From Streptomyces laculatispora (GTDB lineage Bacteria > Actinomycetota > Actinomycetes > Streptomycetales > Streptomycetaceae): a DNA stretch of 32,074 nt. A program made the position numbers and the translations under genes. The stretch lies in contig NZ_JAFMPZ010000100.1 of NCBI RefSeq assembly GCF_017353455.1, positions 1 to 32,074 on the forward strand, read 5' to 3'. Below are positions 7,921-15,651 of the stretch, piece after piece (the stretch's first letter is position 1; each line of letters opens with the position of its first letter). The notes under the pieces are model-generated. The model ran no database searches. It was not told the origin of the DNA and was given only the letters and a program-made list of their open reading frames with translations.

Positions 7921-8321
7921 CAGGCCCCCACGGAGAGCCTGCTGCGCAGCAGGGCGGCCAGGGCGTCCGCGAAGCCGACCGGCTCGACCGGAAGGGTCAC
8001 CGCCGCGTCCGCGCGGCTCCAGGTGGCCAGCCAGGCGTCCTGCGGGCGCCCGATCAGCAGCAGCACCGGCGGGCAGCGGAAGATCTCGTCCTTGATCTGG
8101 CGGCAGACGCCCATGCCGCCGGCCGGTGCGGTCTCACCGTCCAACACGCAGACGTCGACGCCTCCGTGGTCCAGTGCGTCCAGGACGGCGGGCAGGGTGG
8201 CGCACTCCAGGAACTCCACCGGCGGCACGTCCGCCGCGGGCCTGCGCCCTGCTGCCAGCCTCACCTGCTCACGGGTGTGTGCGTTGTCGCTGTAGACCAG
8301 GACCGTGGCGGTCGGCTGCAT
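7920..8321 (-). CDS. Response-regulator receiver-like protein, degenerate, single domain
   Basis: 133 aa, ATG at 8319-8321 with GGAGG (8326-8330) 4 nt upstream; longer in-frame extensions lack a ribosome-binding site and cross the promoter region. The fold pattern is CheY-like: beta1 ATVLVYSDN (5-13), a phospho-acceptor-like Asp61 in VCVLDGE, and the final strand before LPVEP. Normal receivers have an acidic pair after beta1, a Thr/Ser, and an invariant Lys before Pro. Here the acidic pair is reduced to Ser-Asp-Asn, the Thr/Ser position is Ile/Gly (LLLIGRP), and the Lys is Glu113. No output domain follows. It therefore looks like a pseudo-receiver or protein-interaction module. It diverges from ctaE across a 211-nt spacer. 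Confidence 0.7.
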   Translation of the reverse strand: MQPTATVLVYSDNAHTREQVRLAAGRRPAADVPPVEFLECATLPAVLDALDHGGVDVCVLDGETAPAGGMGVCRQIKDEIFRCPPVLLLIGRPQDAWLATWSRADAAVTLPVEPVGFADALAALLRSRLSVGA

Positions 8322-8454
8322 TGTTCCTCCGTGACATCTGTGTCTTCGGGGCTTAGGGGCATGGGAGCTGTCCTGCGGACAGCCCCCGGACCGATGCGCG
8401 GATCGTACTCCGCCCGACAGCCTGTCAGCACCGCTCGGGACAGCGGATTCATGG

Positions 8455-8495
8455 GCCGTTCGGGGAGGACACACCCCTCTGACACACCGAACGGC
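8455..8495. promoter_or_regulatory. Inverted repeat in the ctaE/receiver divergent spacer
   Basis: GCCGTTCGG (8455-8463) and CCGAACGGC (8487-8495) are a perfect 9-bp inverted repeat with a 23-nt spacer, about 40-80 nt upstream of ctaE. The same spacer also holds GCTGTCC-TGC-GGACAGC (8367-8383), GACAG-C-CTGTC (8416-8426) and CCGCT/AGCGG (8431-8435, 8442-8446). Confidence 0.4.
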
Positions 8496-8522
8496 ACCCC
8501 CCGGAGTGAGGGCGGGATAAGC

Positions 8523-8541
8523 GACCGACATAATGTCGGTC
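8523..8541. promoter_or_regulatory. Perfect palindrome across the ctaE start codon
   Basis: GACCGACAT-A-ATGTCGGTC: two 9-bp arms around one central A. The right arm begins with the ctaE ATG (8533-8535). TAATGT (8531-8536) inside it also resembles a -10. It could be a DNA operator or an RNA hairpin that hides the start codon. Confidence 0.5.
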
Positions 8542-9153
8542 GTGGCGACAGCAACGACAGTAGAAACCGGGCACGCGCACCCGTCGGTCAATCGGCCGAA
8601 CCTCACCAGCGTCGGAACCATCATCTGGTTGAGTTCCGAGCTGATGTTCTTCGCGGCCCTCTTCGCGATGTACTTCACCCTGCGATCGGTGACCGGACCA
8701 GAACACTGGAAGGAAATGGCGTCGTCCCTGAACGTTCCGTTCTCGGCGACGAACACCACCATCCTGGTGCTCTCCTCACTCACCTGCCAGCTCGGCGTCT
8801 TCGCCGCGGAGCGGGGCGATGTGAAGAAGCTCCGCGCCTGGTTCGTGATCACTTTCGTGATGGGTGCGATCTTCATCGGAGGCCAGATCTTCGAGTACAC
8901 CGAGCTGGTGAAGCAGGACGGCCTCTCGCTGTCCTCGGATCCGTACGGCTCGGTGTTCTACCTGACCACCGGGTTCCACGGTCTGCATGTGACAGGCGGT
9001 CTCATCGCCTTCCTGCTCGTTCTGGGCAGGACATACGCAGCCAAGAGGTTCACCCATGAACAGGCGACCGCTGCCATCGTCGTGTCCTATTACTGGCACT
9101 TCGTCGATGTCGTGTGGATCGGCCTCTTTGCCACGATCTACATGATCAAGTAA
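8533..9153 (+). CDS. ctaE: Cytochrome c oxidase subunit III
   Basis: 206 aa, ATG at 8533. Five hydrophobic helices are visible (about 27-47, 72-90, 100-122, 141-165, 183-204). Conserved subunit III features include [26 protein letters not shown], the [10 protein letters not shown] stretch and the C-terminal [14 protein letters not shown]. Subunit III stabilises proton pumping by subunit I. No strong Shine-Dalgarno sequence precedes the start, only a G-rich GAGGGCGGG about 16 nt away, and the start lies in a palindrome, so expression may be regulated or leaderless. It begins the ctaE-qcrCAB unit; qcrC follows after 63 nt. The separation from ctaCDF by two genes is also what I recall for other Streptomyces. 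Confidence 0.96.
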   Translation: MSVVATATTVETGHAHPSVNRPNLTSVGTIIWLSSELMFFAALFAMYFTLRSVTGPEHWKEMASSLNVPFSATNTTILVLSSLTCQLGVFAAERGDVKKLRAWFVITFVMGAIFIGGQIFEYTELVKQDGLSLSSDPYGSVFYLTTGFHGLHVTGGLIAFLLVLGRTYAAKRFTHEQATAAIVVSYYWHFVDVVWIGLFATIYMIK

Positions 9154-9216
9154 CCGGGCCCCGAGCCCGAACCACATCCAGCATCGAAGCAGAAGATCCT
9201 GACACCGGGGTAATCC

Positions 9217-10026
9217 GTGAAAAAGCTCTCCGCACGACGACGCCATCCGTTGGCGGCGGTCGTCGTACTACTCCTCGCGCTGGCGGCCACTGGGGGGCTG
9301 TACGCCGCGTTTGCGCCCGCGAGCAAGGCGCAGGCCGACGACACCGCCCAGTCCCTCGCCATCGACGAGGGCAAGAAGCTGTACTCCGTCGGTTGCGCCA
9401 GCTGCCACGGAACCGGCGGTGAGGGCTCCACCGACGGGCCCCAGCTTGTCGGCGTGGGCTCCGCCGCCGTGGACTTCCAGGTCGGTACGGGCCGTATGCC
9501 GGCACAGCAGCCGGGCGCCCAGGTACCGAAGAAGAAGGTCATCTACACCCAGGCCGAGATCGACCAGCTCGCGGCGTACGTCGCGTCGCTCGGCGCCGGC
9601 CCGACCGTCCCGACCAAGAGCCAGGTCAGCCCCGAGGGCGCGGACGTCGCCAAGGGCGGCGACCTGTTCCGTACCAACTGCGCTCAGTGCCACAACTTCA
9701 CCGGCGAGGGCGGTGCCCTGACGAAGGGCAAGTACGCCCCCAGCCTTGAGGGCGTGGACCCGAAGCACATGTACGAGGCCATGCAGACCGGTCCTCAGAG
9801 CATGCCGTCCTTCCCGGACTCGACGATGCCCAATCAGCAGAAGAAGGACATCATCGCGTACATCCAGACCGTGAACAGCGCGCAGGCTGAGAGCCCCGGT
9901 GGCCTCAAGCTGGGCGGGCTCGGTCCGGTCAGCGAGGGTCTGTTCGGCTGGATCTTCGGGCTCGGCGCACTGATCGCAGTTGCCGTCTGGGTCGCGGCCC
10001 ACACCGCTAAGGCCAAGAAGTCATGA
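9217..10026 (+). CDS. qcrC: Cytochrome bc1 complex diheme cytochrome c subunit
   Basis: 269 aa, GTG at 9217. An N-terminal hydrophobic segment (11-32) leads to two cytochrome c domains, each with a CXXCH heme-attachment site: CASCH (60-64) and CAQCH (155-159). Likely axial Met ligands are Met94 (GRMPAQ) and Met196 (QSMPSF). A C-terminal transmembrane helix (about 243-261) anchors it. This diheme cytochrome cc replaces both cytochrome c1 and soluble cytochrome c in actinobacteria, passing electrons from the Rieske protein directly to CtaC. Its stop overlaps the qcrA start (ATGA). Confidence 0.96.
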   Translation: MKKLSARRRHPLAAVVVLLLALAATGGLYAAFAPASKAQADDTAQSLAIDEGKKLYSVGCASCHGTGGEGSTDGPQLVGVGSAAVDFQVGTGRMPAQQPGAQVPKKKVIYTQAEIDQLAAYVASLGAGPTVPTKSQVSPEGADVAKGGDLFRTNCAQCHNFTGEGGALTKGKYAPSLEGVDPKHMYEAMQTGPQSMPSFPDSTMPNQQKKDIIAYIQTVNSAQAESPGGLKLGGLGPVSEGLFGWIFGLGALIAVAVWVAAHTAKAKKS

Positions 10027-11075
10027 GTAGCCAAGAGATTCCAGAAGAGAACCTGCCCGCAGAGCAGGTCCCCGCGCACGGCGCGGTAGAGGGCGCGGAC
10101 GATCCGTTCGCCGACCCGGGGCTGCCGGCTCACCAGCCGCGCATCCAGGACATCGACGAACGGGCCGCAGACCGGTCCGAGCGCGCTGTCGCGTTCATGT
10201 TCACGCTGTCCATGCTGGCGACGGTCGGCTTCATCGCCTCCTTCGTCATCTTCCCGGTCGACCAGATCGTCTACATCTTCCCGTTCGGTCATGTGAGTGC
10301 GCTCAACTTCTCCCTGGGGCTGACCCTGGGCGTGGCGCTCTTCGCGATCGGCGCGGGAGCCGTCCACTGGGCGCGCACCCTGATGTCCGACGTGGAGGTC
10401 GCCGACGAGCGGCACGCGATCGCTGCCGAGCCCGAGGTCAAGGCGAAGGTTCTCGCCGACTTCGCGGCCGGTGCCGAGGAGTCCGCGTTCGGCCGGCGCA
10501 AGCTGGTCCGCAACACCATGTTCGGCGCGCTGGCCCTGGTGCCGCTCGCCGGTGTGGTGCTGCTGCGCGACCTCGGTCCGCTGCCGGAGAAGAAGCTCCG
10601 CTCCACCCTGTGGGCCAAGGGCAAGCAGCTCATCAACATGAACACCAATGAGCCGCTTCGTCCCGAGGACGTGACCGTCGGTTCGCTCACCTTCGCCATG
10701 CCCGAGGGCCTGGAGGAGGACGCACACGACTTCCAGACGCAGATCGCCAAGGCTGCGCTGATGATCATTCGCATCGAGCCGTCCAACATCAAGGACAAGC
10801 GCGAGCGCGAGTGGGCCCACGAGGGCATCGTGGCCTTCTCGAAGATCTGCACCCACGTCGGCTGCCCGATCAGCCTGTACGAGCAGCAGACCCACCACGT
10901 GCTCTGCCCGTGCCACCAGTCAACCTTCGACCTCTCCGACGGCGCCCGCGTCATCTTCGGTCCGGCCGGTCACGCCCTTCCGCAGCTGCGGATCGGCGTG
11001 AACAGCGAGGGTAACCTCGAGGCGCTCGGTGACTTCGATGAGCCCGTCGGTCCTGCATTCTGGGAGCGCGGATGA
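10023..11075 (+). CDS. qcrA: Rieske iron-sulfur subunit of the cytochrome bc1 complex
   Basis: 350 aa, ATG at 10023. An acidic N-terminal tail of about 50 residues is followed by three hydrophobic segments (about 55-77, 92-112, 162-182). The Rieske domain binds a 2Fe-2S cluster through Cys276 and His278 (CTHVGC) and Cys295 and His298 (CPCH); Cys281 and Cys297 are the disulfide pair. The third helix is preceded by GRRKLVRN (157-164), a twin-arginine-like signal. In S. coelicolor the third helix of this protein is known to be Tat-inserted while the first two use Sec. The gene overlaps qcrC and qcrB by 4 nt at either end. Confidence 0.96.
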   Translation: MSSQEIPEENLPAEQVPAHGAVEGADDPFADPGLPAHQPRIQDIDERAADRSERAVAFMFTLSMLATVGFIASFVIFPVDQIVYIFPFGHVSALNFSLGLTLGVALFAIGAGAVHWARTLMSDVEVADERHAIAAEPEVKAKVLADFAAGAEESAFGRRKLVRNTMFGALALVPLAGVVLLRDLGPLPEKKLRSTLWAKGKQLINMNTNEPLRPEDVTVGSLTFAMPEGLEEDAHDFQTQIAKAALMIIRIEPSNIKDKREREWAHEGIVAFSKICTHVGCPISLYEQQTHHVLCPCHQSTFDLSDGARVIFGPAGHALPQLRIGVNSEGNLEALGDFDEPVGPAFWERG

Positions 11076-12697
11076 GTACTGCGACCGATACGAAGCGCAA
11101 GGCGCCCGCCGGTGAGAAGATGGCCGACTGGGCGGACGGCCGGCTCGGGATCTACTCCCTGGCCAAGGCCAACATGCGCAAGATCTTCCCGGACCACTGG
11201 TCCTTCATGCTGGGCGAGATCTGCCTCTACAGCTTCATCATCATCATCCTCACGGGTGTGTATCTGACGCTGTTCTTCCACCCGAGCATGAACGAGGTCG
11301 TCTACCACGGCCCGTACGAGCCCATGCAGGGCATCCGGATGTCCGAGGCCTATGCCTCGACGCTGGACATCAGCTTCGACGTCCGCGGTGGTCTGCTGGT
11401 CCGGCAGATCCACCACTGGGCCGCGCTGATCTTCCTGGCCGGCATGTTCGTGCACATGATGCGTGTCTTCTTCACGGGCGCGTTCCGCAAGCCGCGTGAG
11501 ATCAACTGGCTGTTCGGCTTCCTGCTGTTCGTGCTCGGTATGTTCACCGGCTTCACCGGCTACTCGCTCCCGGACGACCTGCTCTCGGGTACGGGTGTCC
11601 GCTTCACCCAGGGCGCGATCCTGGCCACGCCGGTCGTCGGCACGTACATCTCGATGTTCCTGTTCGGCGGGGAGTTCCCCGGTGGCGACATCGTCGCCCG
11701 GTTCTACTCGATCCACATCCTGCTGCTGCCCGGCATCATGATGGGCCTGCTGGTGGCGCACCTGATCCTGGTCTTCTACCACAAGCACACGCAGTTCGCG
11801 GGTCCCGGCCGGACCAACAAGAACGTCGTCGGCATGCCGCTGCTCCCGGTGTACATGGCGAAGGCCGGAGGATTCTTCTTCCTGGTCTTCGGCGTCATCG
11901 CCGTCATCGCGGCCATCGCCTCGATCAACCCGATCTGGGCCATCGGCCCGTACCGCCCGGACCAGGTGTCCACCGGCGCCCAGCCCGACTGGTACATGGG
12001 CTTCGCCGAGGGTCTGATCCGAGTGATGCCCGGCTGGGAGATCAACCTCTGGGGTCACACGCTCGTCCTGGGTGTGTTCATCCCGCTGATGGCCTTCGGA
12101 CTGGTGCTCGCGATCATCGCGGTCTACCCGTTCGTCGAGTCCTGGATCACCGGGGACAAGCGCGAGCACCACATTCTGGACCGCCCGCGCAACGCTCCCA
12201 CCCGTACGGCCTTCGGCGTGGCCTGGATCACCGAGTACATCATCGTCTTCATCGGCGGCGGCAACGACCTGTGGGCCACGCACTTCCACCTGTCGCTGAA
12301 CGCCATCTCGTGGTTCGTCCGGATCTTCATCTTCGTGGGCCCGGTCATCGCGTTCATCGCCACCCGGCGGATCTGCCTCGGCCTTCAGCGCCGGGACAAG
12401 GAGAAGGTGCTGCACGGGCGCGAGTCCGGGCTCATCAAGCGCCTGCCGCACGGTGAGTTCGTCGAGGTCCACGAGCCGCTCTCACCCGCGGCGCTGCACA
12501 CGCTCACCGCGCACGAGCAGTACAAGCCGCTCGAGATCGGCCCGACGGTCGACGAGAACGGTGTCGAGCGCAAGGTGTCCCTGGTCCACAAGGTGCGGGC
12601 CAGGCTCAGCCAGAGCCTGTACGGCGAGGACAACCAGATCGCCAAGCCCTCTGCCGAGGAGTACAAGGAGATCAACAGCGGCCACGGCCACCACTGA
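11072..12697 (+). CDS. qcrB: Cytochrome b subunit of the cytochrome bc1 complex
   Basis: 541 aa, ATG at 11072. Membrane subunit that oxidises menaquinol. Four heme-b ligands are visible: His114 and His128 in the second helix, His215 and His230 in the fourth. The Qo-site loop motif is PDWY (305-308, within QPDWYMGFAEG), the actinobacterial form of PEWY. Residues 1-415 contain the eight transmembrane helices. A long hydrophilic C-terminal tail (about 435-541) ending in GHGHH is characteristic of the actinobacterial subunit. QcrB is the last gene of ctaE-qcrCAB. Confidence 0.97.
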   Translation: MSTATDTKRKAPAGEKMADWADGRLGIYSLAKANMRKIFPDHWSFMLGEICLYSFIIIILTGVYLTLFFHPSMNEVVYHGPYEPMQGIRMSEAYASTLDISFDVRGGLLVRQIHHWAALIFLAGMFVHMMRVFFTGAFRKPREINWLFGFLLFVLGMFTGFTGYSLPDDLLSGTGVRFTQGAILATPVVGTYISMFLFGGEFPGGDIVARFYSIHILLLPGIMMGLLVAHLILVFYHKHTQFAGPGRTNKNVVGMPLLPVYMAKAGGFFFLVFGVIAVIAAIASINPIWAIGPYRPDQVSTGAQPDWYMGFAEGLIRVMPGWEINLWGHTLVLGVFIPLMAFGLVLAIIAVYPFVESWITGDKREHHILDRPRNAPTRTAFGVAWITEYIIVFIGGGNDLWATHFHLSLNAISWFVRIFIFVGPVIAFIATRRICLGLQRRDKEKVLHGRESGLIKRLPHGEFVEVHEPLSPAALHTLTAHEQYKPLEIGPTVDENGVERKVSLVHKVRARLSQSLYGEDNQIAKPSAEEYKEINSGHGHH

Positions 12698-12722
12698 TCA
12701 CCTGAACTGATCGCCACAGCAG

Positions 12723-12755
12723 GAGCCCCGCCCATCCATACGATGGACGGGGCTC
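12723..12755 (+). terminator. Intrinsic terminator of ctaE-qcrCAB
   Basis: GAGCCCCG (12723-12730) pairs with CGGGGCTC (12748-12755). After one mismatch, CCATC (12732-12736) pairs with GATGG (12742-12746), leaving a 5-nt loop. TT follows. It starts 25 nt after the qcrB stop. Confidence 0.85.
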
Positions 12756-12776
12756 TTCGCTGTCCCCCGCGCTCGA

Positions 12777-12782
12777 TAGGGT
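12777..12782 (+). promoter_or_regulatory. Candidate -10 for trpD
   Basis: TAGGGT, 41 nt before the trpD start and just after the qcrB terminator. No convincing -35. Confidence 0.35.
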
Positions 12783-12823
12783 GGTCACATCCCTTTATCG
12801 GCTGTGGACCCCAGGAGCGGACC

Positions 12824-13888
12824 ATGAACGTTGTGACCCCGGTCGGCGGCGACAGCGTGGCGGCTCGTACCTGGCCCGGCGTGCTGACCCCGTTGCTGCG
12901 CGGCGAGGACCTGAGCGCCGACGACACCGCGTGGGCGATGGACCGCATCATGAGCGGTGAGGCGACCGACGTGCAGATCGCCGGCTTCGCGGTGGCCCTG
13001 CGCGCCAAGGGCGAGACCGTCACGGAGGTCACCGGTCTGGTCCGTGCGATGTACGAGCACGCCACCACGATTCACGTGCCCGGCCGTACGGTCGACATCG
13101 TCGGCACCGGTGGCGACATGGCCAAGACGGTCAACATCTCCACCATGTCCGCGATCGTCGTGGCGGGGGCCGGGGCCAAGGTCGTCAAGCACGGCAACCG
13201 CGCCTCCTCCTCGGCCAGCGGCTCCTCCGACGTACTGGGCAAGCTCGGCGTCAATCTGGATCTGCCCCCGCAGCGCGTCGTCGAGGTGGCCGAGGAGGCG
13301 GGCATCACCTTCTGCTTCGCGGTGAAGTTCCACCCCGCCCTGCGGTACGCGGCGAAGGCCCGGGCGGAGCTGGGCGCCCCGACCACCTTCAACATCCTCG
13401 GTCCGCTCACCAATCCGGCCCAGGTGTGCTCCCAGGCCATCGGGGTCGCCGACCTGCGGATGGCACCCATCGTCGCGGGCGTGCTCGCCGAACGCGGCAA
13501 CTCCGCGCTGGTCTTCCGCGGCGACGACGGCCTGGACGAGCTGACCACCACCGCGACCTCCCGGGTCTGGGTGGCCCGGGACGGCGTCGTGCGCGAGCAG
13601 GCCTTCGACCCGCGCGACGTCGGCCTGGAGCTGGTACCGGTGGAAGCGCTGCGCGGCGCCGACGCCTCGTACAACGCCGATGTGGCCCGCCGGCTGCTGG
13701 CCGGCGAGACCGGTCCCGTACGGGAGGCCGTCCTGCTCAACGCGGCGGCGGCCCTGGTCGCTCTGGACCAGGGGGAGGGCACGCTCACCGAGCAGCTCGC
13801 CGCCGGTATCGCGAAGGCCGCCGAGTCCATCGACTCCGGGTCCGCCGGACGGGCGCTGGAGAGATGGGTCAGGGCCAGCAACGCCTGA
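12824..13888 (+). CDS. trpD: Anthranilate phosphoribosyltransferase
   Basis: Transfers phosphoribose from PRPP to anthranilate, the second committed step of tryptophan biosynthesis. 354 aa; ATG at 12824 with AGGAG (12812-12816) 7 nt upstream. Motifs: GTGGD (94-98) of the PRPP site, KHGNRASSS (122-130), GPLTNP (193-198) and the acidic GDDGLDEL metal/PRPP region. Length matches the family. The gene is separate from other trp genes here and follows qcrB, an association also present in mycobacteria. It has its own candidate promoter and a terminator directly after it, so it looks monocistronic. No leader peptide with Trp codons is visible. Confidence 0.93.
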   Translation: MNVVTPVGGDSVAARTWPGVLTPLLRGEDLSADDTAWAMDRIMSGEATDVQIAGFAVALRAKGETVTEVTGLVRAMYEHATTIHVPGRTVDIVGTGGDMAKTVNISTMSAIVVAGAGAKVVKHGNRASSSASGSSDVLGKLGVNLDLPPQRVVEVAEEAGITFCFAVKFHPALRYAAKARAELGAPTTFNILGPLTNPAQVCSQAIGVADLRMAPIVAGVLAERGNSALVFRGDDGLDELTTTATSRVWVARDGVVREQAFDPRDVGLELVPVEALRGADASYNADVARRLLAGETGPVREAVLLNAAAALVALDQGEGTLTEQLAAGIAKAAESIDSGSAGRALERWVRASNA

Positions 13889-13908
13889 GCGCAGGGAACG
13901 TGAAGCAG

Positions 13909-13935
13909 GGCGCAGTCCATGATCTGGACTGCGCC
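13909..13935 (+). terminator. Intrinsic terminator of trpD
   Basis: Perfect 11-bp stem GGCGCAGTCCA (13909-13919) with TGGACTGCGCC (13925-13935), 5-nt loop, followed by TT. The candidate -35 of the next unit begins at the next base. Confidence 0.85.
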
Positions 13936-13963
13936 TTGCGCGTTCACCCACGTATGGCAAGAT
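13936..13963 (+). promoter_or_regulatory. Candidate promoter of the SAM-IV riboswitch transcript
   Basis: TTGCGC (13936-13941), 16-nt spacer, CAAGAT (13958-13963). Transcription would start near 13970, directly in front of the aptamer (13972), which supports the call. Confidence 0.45.
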
Positions 13964-13971
13964 GCTGGGCA

Positions 13972-14052
13972 GGTCATGAGTGACAGCGACTACGGCCCCG
14001 GCCCGCTGTCCGGCAACCCTCCGTCCGTGGCGGGGTGCCCCGGGTGAAGACC
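13972..14052 (+). ncRNA. SAM-IV riboswitch aptamer
   Basis: The segment has the SAM-IV layout I recall from Actinomycetales. P1 is GGTC (13972-13975) with GACC (14049-14052), followed by the ATGAGTG segment. P2 is GACAGCG (13982-13988) with CGCTGTC (14004-14010), enclosing a C/G-rich loop. Then come the conserved CCGGCAACCCTCC core, a G-rich P3/P4 region (GGCGGGGTGCCCCGGGTGA) and the 3' strand of P1. SAM-IV binds S-adenosylmethionine with a core like SAM-I but different peripheral helices. It precedes a cysteine-desulfurase-like gene, consistent with its known link to sulfur and methionine metabolism. Downstream alternative pairings are described under findings. Confidence 0.85.
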
Positions 14053-14261
14053 AGGCCGTAGGCAGCGAGGTCTGCGGCAAGCGCGGACCCCTCGACGTCG
14101 TGAGACGTCCACCCGTGGGGTCCTGGTCCTCAGGGAGCCTCTGTGAGCAAGCGAATGCGATAGGGCTTTTCGGCCCTCCTCCGCACACCCTTTTTCTTCC
14201 TTCCGTGCTGCCGCGTATCCGCGGGCACGCGGAATTCGCCTGCCTGTTACGGGAGTTCGTC
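14053..14261 (+). other. Riboswitch expression platform and leader
   Basis: No ordinary gene lies here. A strong nested hairpin (GGACCCC 14085-14091 with GGGGTCC 14117-14123, enclosing GACGTC-GTGA-GACGTC at 14094-14109) competes with CCTGGTC (14122-14128), which can pair with GACCAGG (14049-14055) and so break P1. Further down are a 6-codon ORF (14143-14163), a hairpin AGGGC/GCCCT (14162-14166, 14173-14177), five Ts (14191-14195), and CCGCG/CGCGG (14211-14215, 14220-14224). Whether control acts on transcription or translation is not clear from the sequence. Confidence 0.5.
14143..14163 (+). CDS. Candidate 6-codon upstream ORF in the SAM-IV leader
   Basis: GTG AGC AAG CGA ATG CGA TAG (MSKRMR) is preceded by GGGAG (14134-14138) at 4 nt. 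Its stop codon abuts the AGGGC/GCCCT hairpin. Short ORFs can arise by chance, so this is only a candidate leader peptide. The Met and two rare CGA codons could make ribosome transit sensitive to charged tRNA, but that is inference. Confidence 0.25.
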   Translation: MSKRMR

Positions 14262-15638
14262 ATGTCTGTCTTCACCGCTGCCGCCGACCAGTCCATTTGT
14301 GCCCCGTTGCCCGTTCTGGGCAAGGATGTGACGGTTCCGCTGGTGACCGGCGGTGAGGTCACGTACGCCGCGCTGGACTACGCCGCCAGCGCGCCGGCCC
14401 TGCAGCGGGTGTGGGACGACGTCGCCGCGTACGCGCCGTACTACGGCAGCGTCCACCGCGGCGCCGGATACCTCTCGCAGCTCTCCACGGACCTCTTCGA
14501 GAGCAGCCGGGTCACCGTCGCGGAGTTCCTCGGCTGCCGCGCCGACGATCAGGTGGTCTTCACCCGGTCGACCACCGACTCGCTCAACCTGCTGGCCGCG
14601 GCGGTCCCCGCCGACTGCCAGGTCTTCGTCTTCGAGACCGAGCACCACGCGTCGCTGCTGCCCTGGCGCGACGCCCGCGTGACCTACCTGAACGCCCCGC
14701 GCACCCCCGCCCAGGCCGTCGCCACGCTGGAGCGGGCACTCGCCGACCGCGATCCCTACGGTCCCGCGCTGGTCTGCGTCACGGGCGCCTCCAACGTCAC
14801 CGGTGAACTGTGGCCGGTCAAGGAGCTCGCCGCCGCCGCGCACGCCCACGGCGCGCGGATCGTGCTGGACGCCGCGCAGCTGGCCCCGCACCACCCCGTC
14901 GACATCGCCGAGCTGGACGTCGACTGGGTCGCCTTCTCCGGACACAAGCTGTACGCGCCGTTCGGCTCGGGCGTCCTGGCCGGCCGCTCCGACTGGCTGC
15001 GCGACGCCGAACCCTACCTGGCCGGCGGCGGCGCCTCCCGCAAGGTGGCCCGGCGGGCCGGCGGCGGGGTGGACGTCGAGTGGCACACCACCGCCGCCCG
15101 CCACGAGGCAGGTTCCCCCAACGTCATCGGCGTCTACTCCATCGCCTCCGCCTGCAAGGCGCTCACCGAGGCCGGATTCGACGGCCTCGTCGCCCGGGAG
15201 CAGCAGCTCGTCACCGCGGTCCGTGCCGGACTCGCCGAGGTCCCCGCGGTCAAGGTGCTCTCGTTGTTCGGCGACGACGCCCCGCGGGTCGGCGTCATCT
15301 CCTTCGTGGTGGAGGGCTGGAACAGCTCGCACTTCGCCGCGGCGCTCTCCGCGGAGTACGGCATCGGGGTGCGCGACGGACTGTTCTGCGCCCACCCGCT
15401 GGTGCGCACCCTGCTCGGCAGCGACCCGCAGGACGTCGGCGAGTGCGGTGCGCCTGAGGCCGAGCCGGGCGAGAGGTCGCTCAACGCGATCCGGGTCAGC
15501 TTCGGTGCCGGCACGCCGGACGAGCACATCGAGCGCTTCGTGCGGGCGGTCAAGGAGCTGGTGAGCGAGGGCGCCCAGTGGAAGTACCGCACCGAGGACG
15601 GCCGTTGCGTCCCGGACCGGGGCACCGCCCAGGTCTGA
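14262..15638 (+). CDS. Class V PLP-dependent enzyme, SufS/cysteine-desulfurase-like
   Basis: 458 aa; ATG at 14262 with GGGAG (14251-14255) 6 nt upstream. Upstream in-frame codons fall in the riboswitch leader and are rejected. Motifs of the SufS/CsdA-like group: His128-His129 in ETEHHASLLPW, Asp203 in LDAAQ, PLP lysine Lys229 in FSGHKLYAPFG, and Arg411 in IRVSFGAGT. Cys376 in VRDGLFCAHPL aligns with the sulfur-accepting Cys of SufS. It could be a desulfurase, a Cys/selenocysteine lyase, or a C-S lyase of the EgtE type. Control by a SAM riboswitch points to sulfur amino-acid metabolism, so supplying or scavenging sulfur is the best guess. It is the second desulfurase-like enzyme in the window. 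Confidence 0.8.
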   Translation: MSVFTAAADQSICAPLPVLGKDVTVPLVTGGEVTYAALDYAASAPALQRVWDDVAAYAPYYGSVHRGAGYLSQLSTDLFESSRVTVAEFLGCRADDQVVFTRSTTDSLNLLAAAVPADCQVFVFETEHHASLLPWRDARVTYLNAPRTPAQAVATLERALADRDPYGPALVCVTGASNVTGELWPVKELAAAAHAHGARIVLDAAQLAPHHPVDIAELDVDWVAFSGHKLYAPFGSGVLAGRSDWLRDAEPYLAGGGASRKVARRAGGGVDVEWHTTAARHEAGSPNVIGVYSIASACKALTEAGFDGLVAREQQLVTAVRAGLAEVPAVKVLSLFGDDAPRVGVISFVVEGWNSSHFAAALSAEYGIGVRDGLFCAHPLVRTLLGSDPQDVGECGAPEAEPGERSLNAIRVSFGAGTPDEHIERFVRAVKELVSEGAQWKYRTEDGRCVPDRGTAQV

Positions 15639-15651
15639 GGGGCGCAGAACG

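Noticed and set aside
10970..12472. 500-codon minus-strand open frame opposite qcrB
   Set aside because: Charged, low-complexity shadow of qcrB; no start signal or family motif.
12824..13888. Tryptophan leader peptide control of trpD
   Set aside because: No short ORF with Trp codons was found between the qcrB terminator and the trpD start.
13980..14261. In-frame extension of the desulfurase-like gene into the upstream region
   Set aside because: The region forms the SAM-IV aptamer and leader; ATG 14262 has a good ribosome-binding site.
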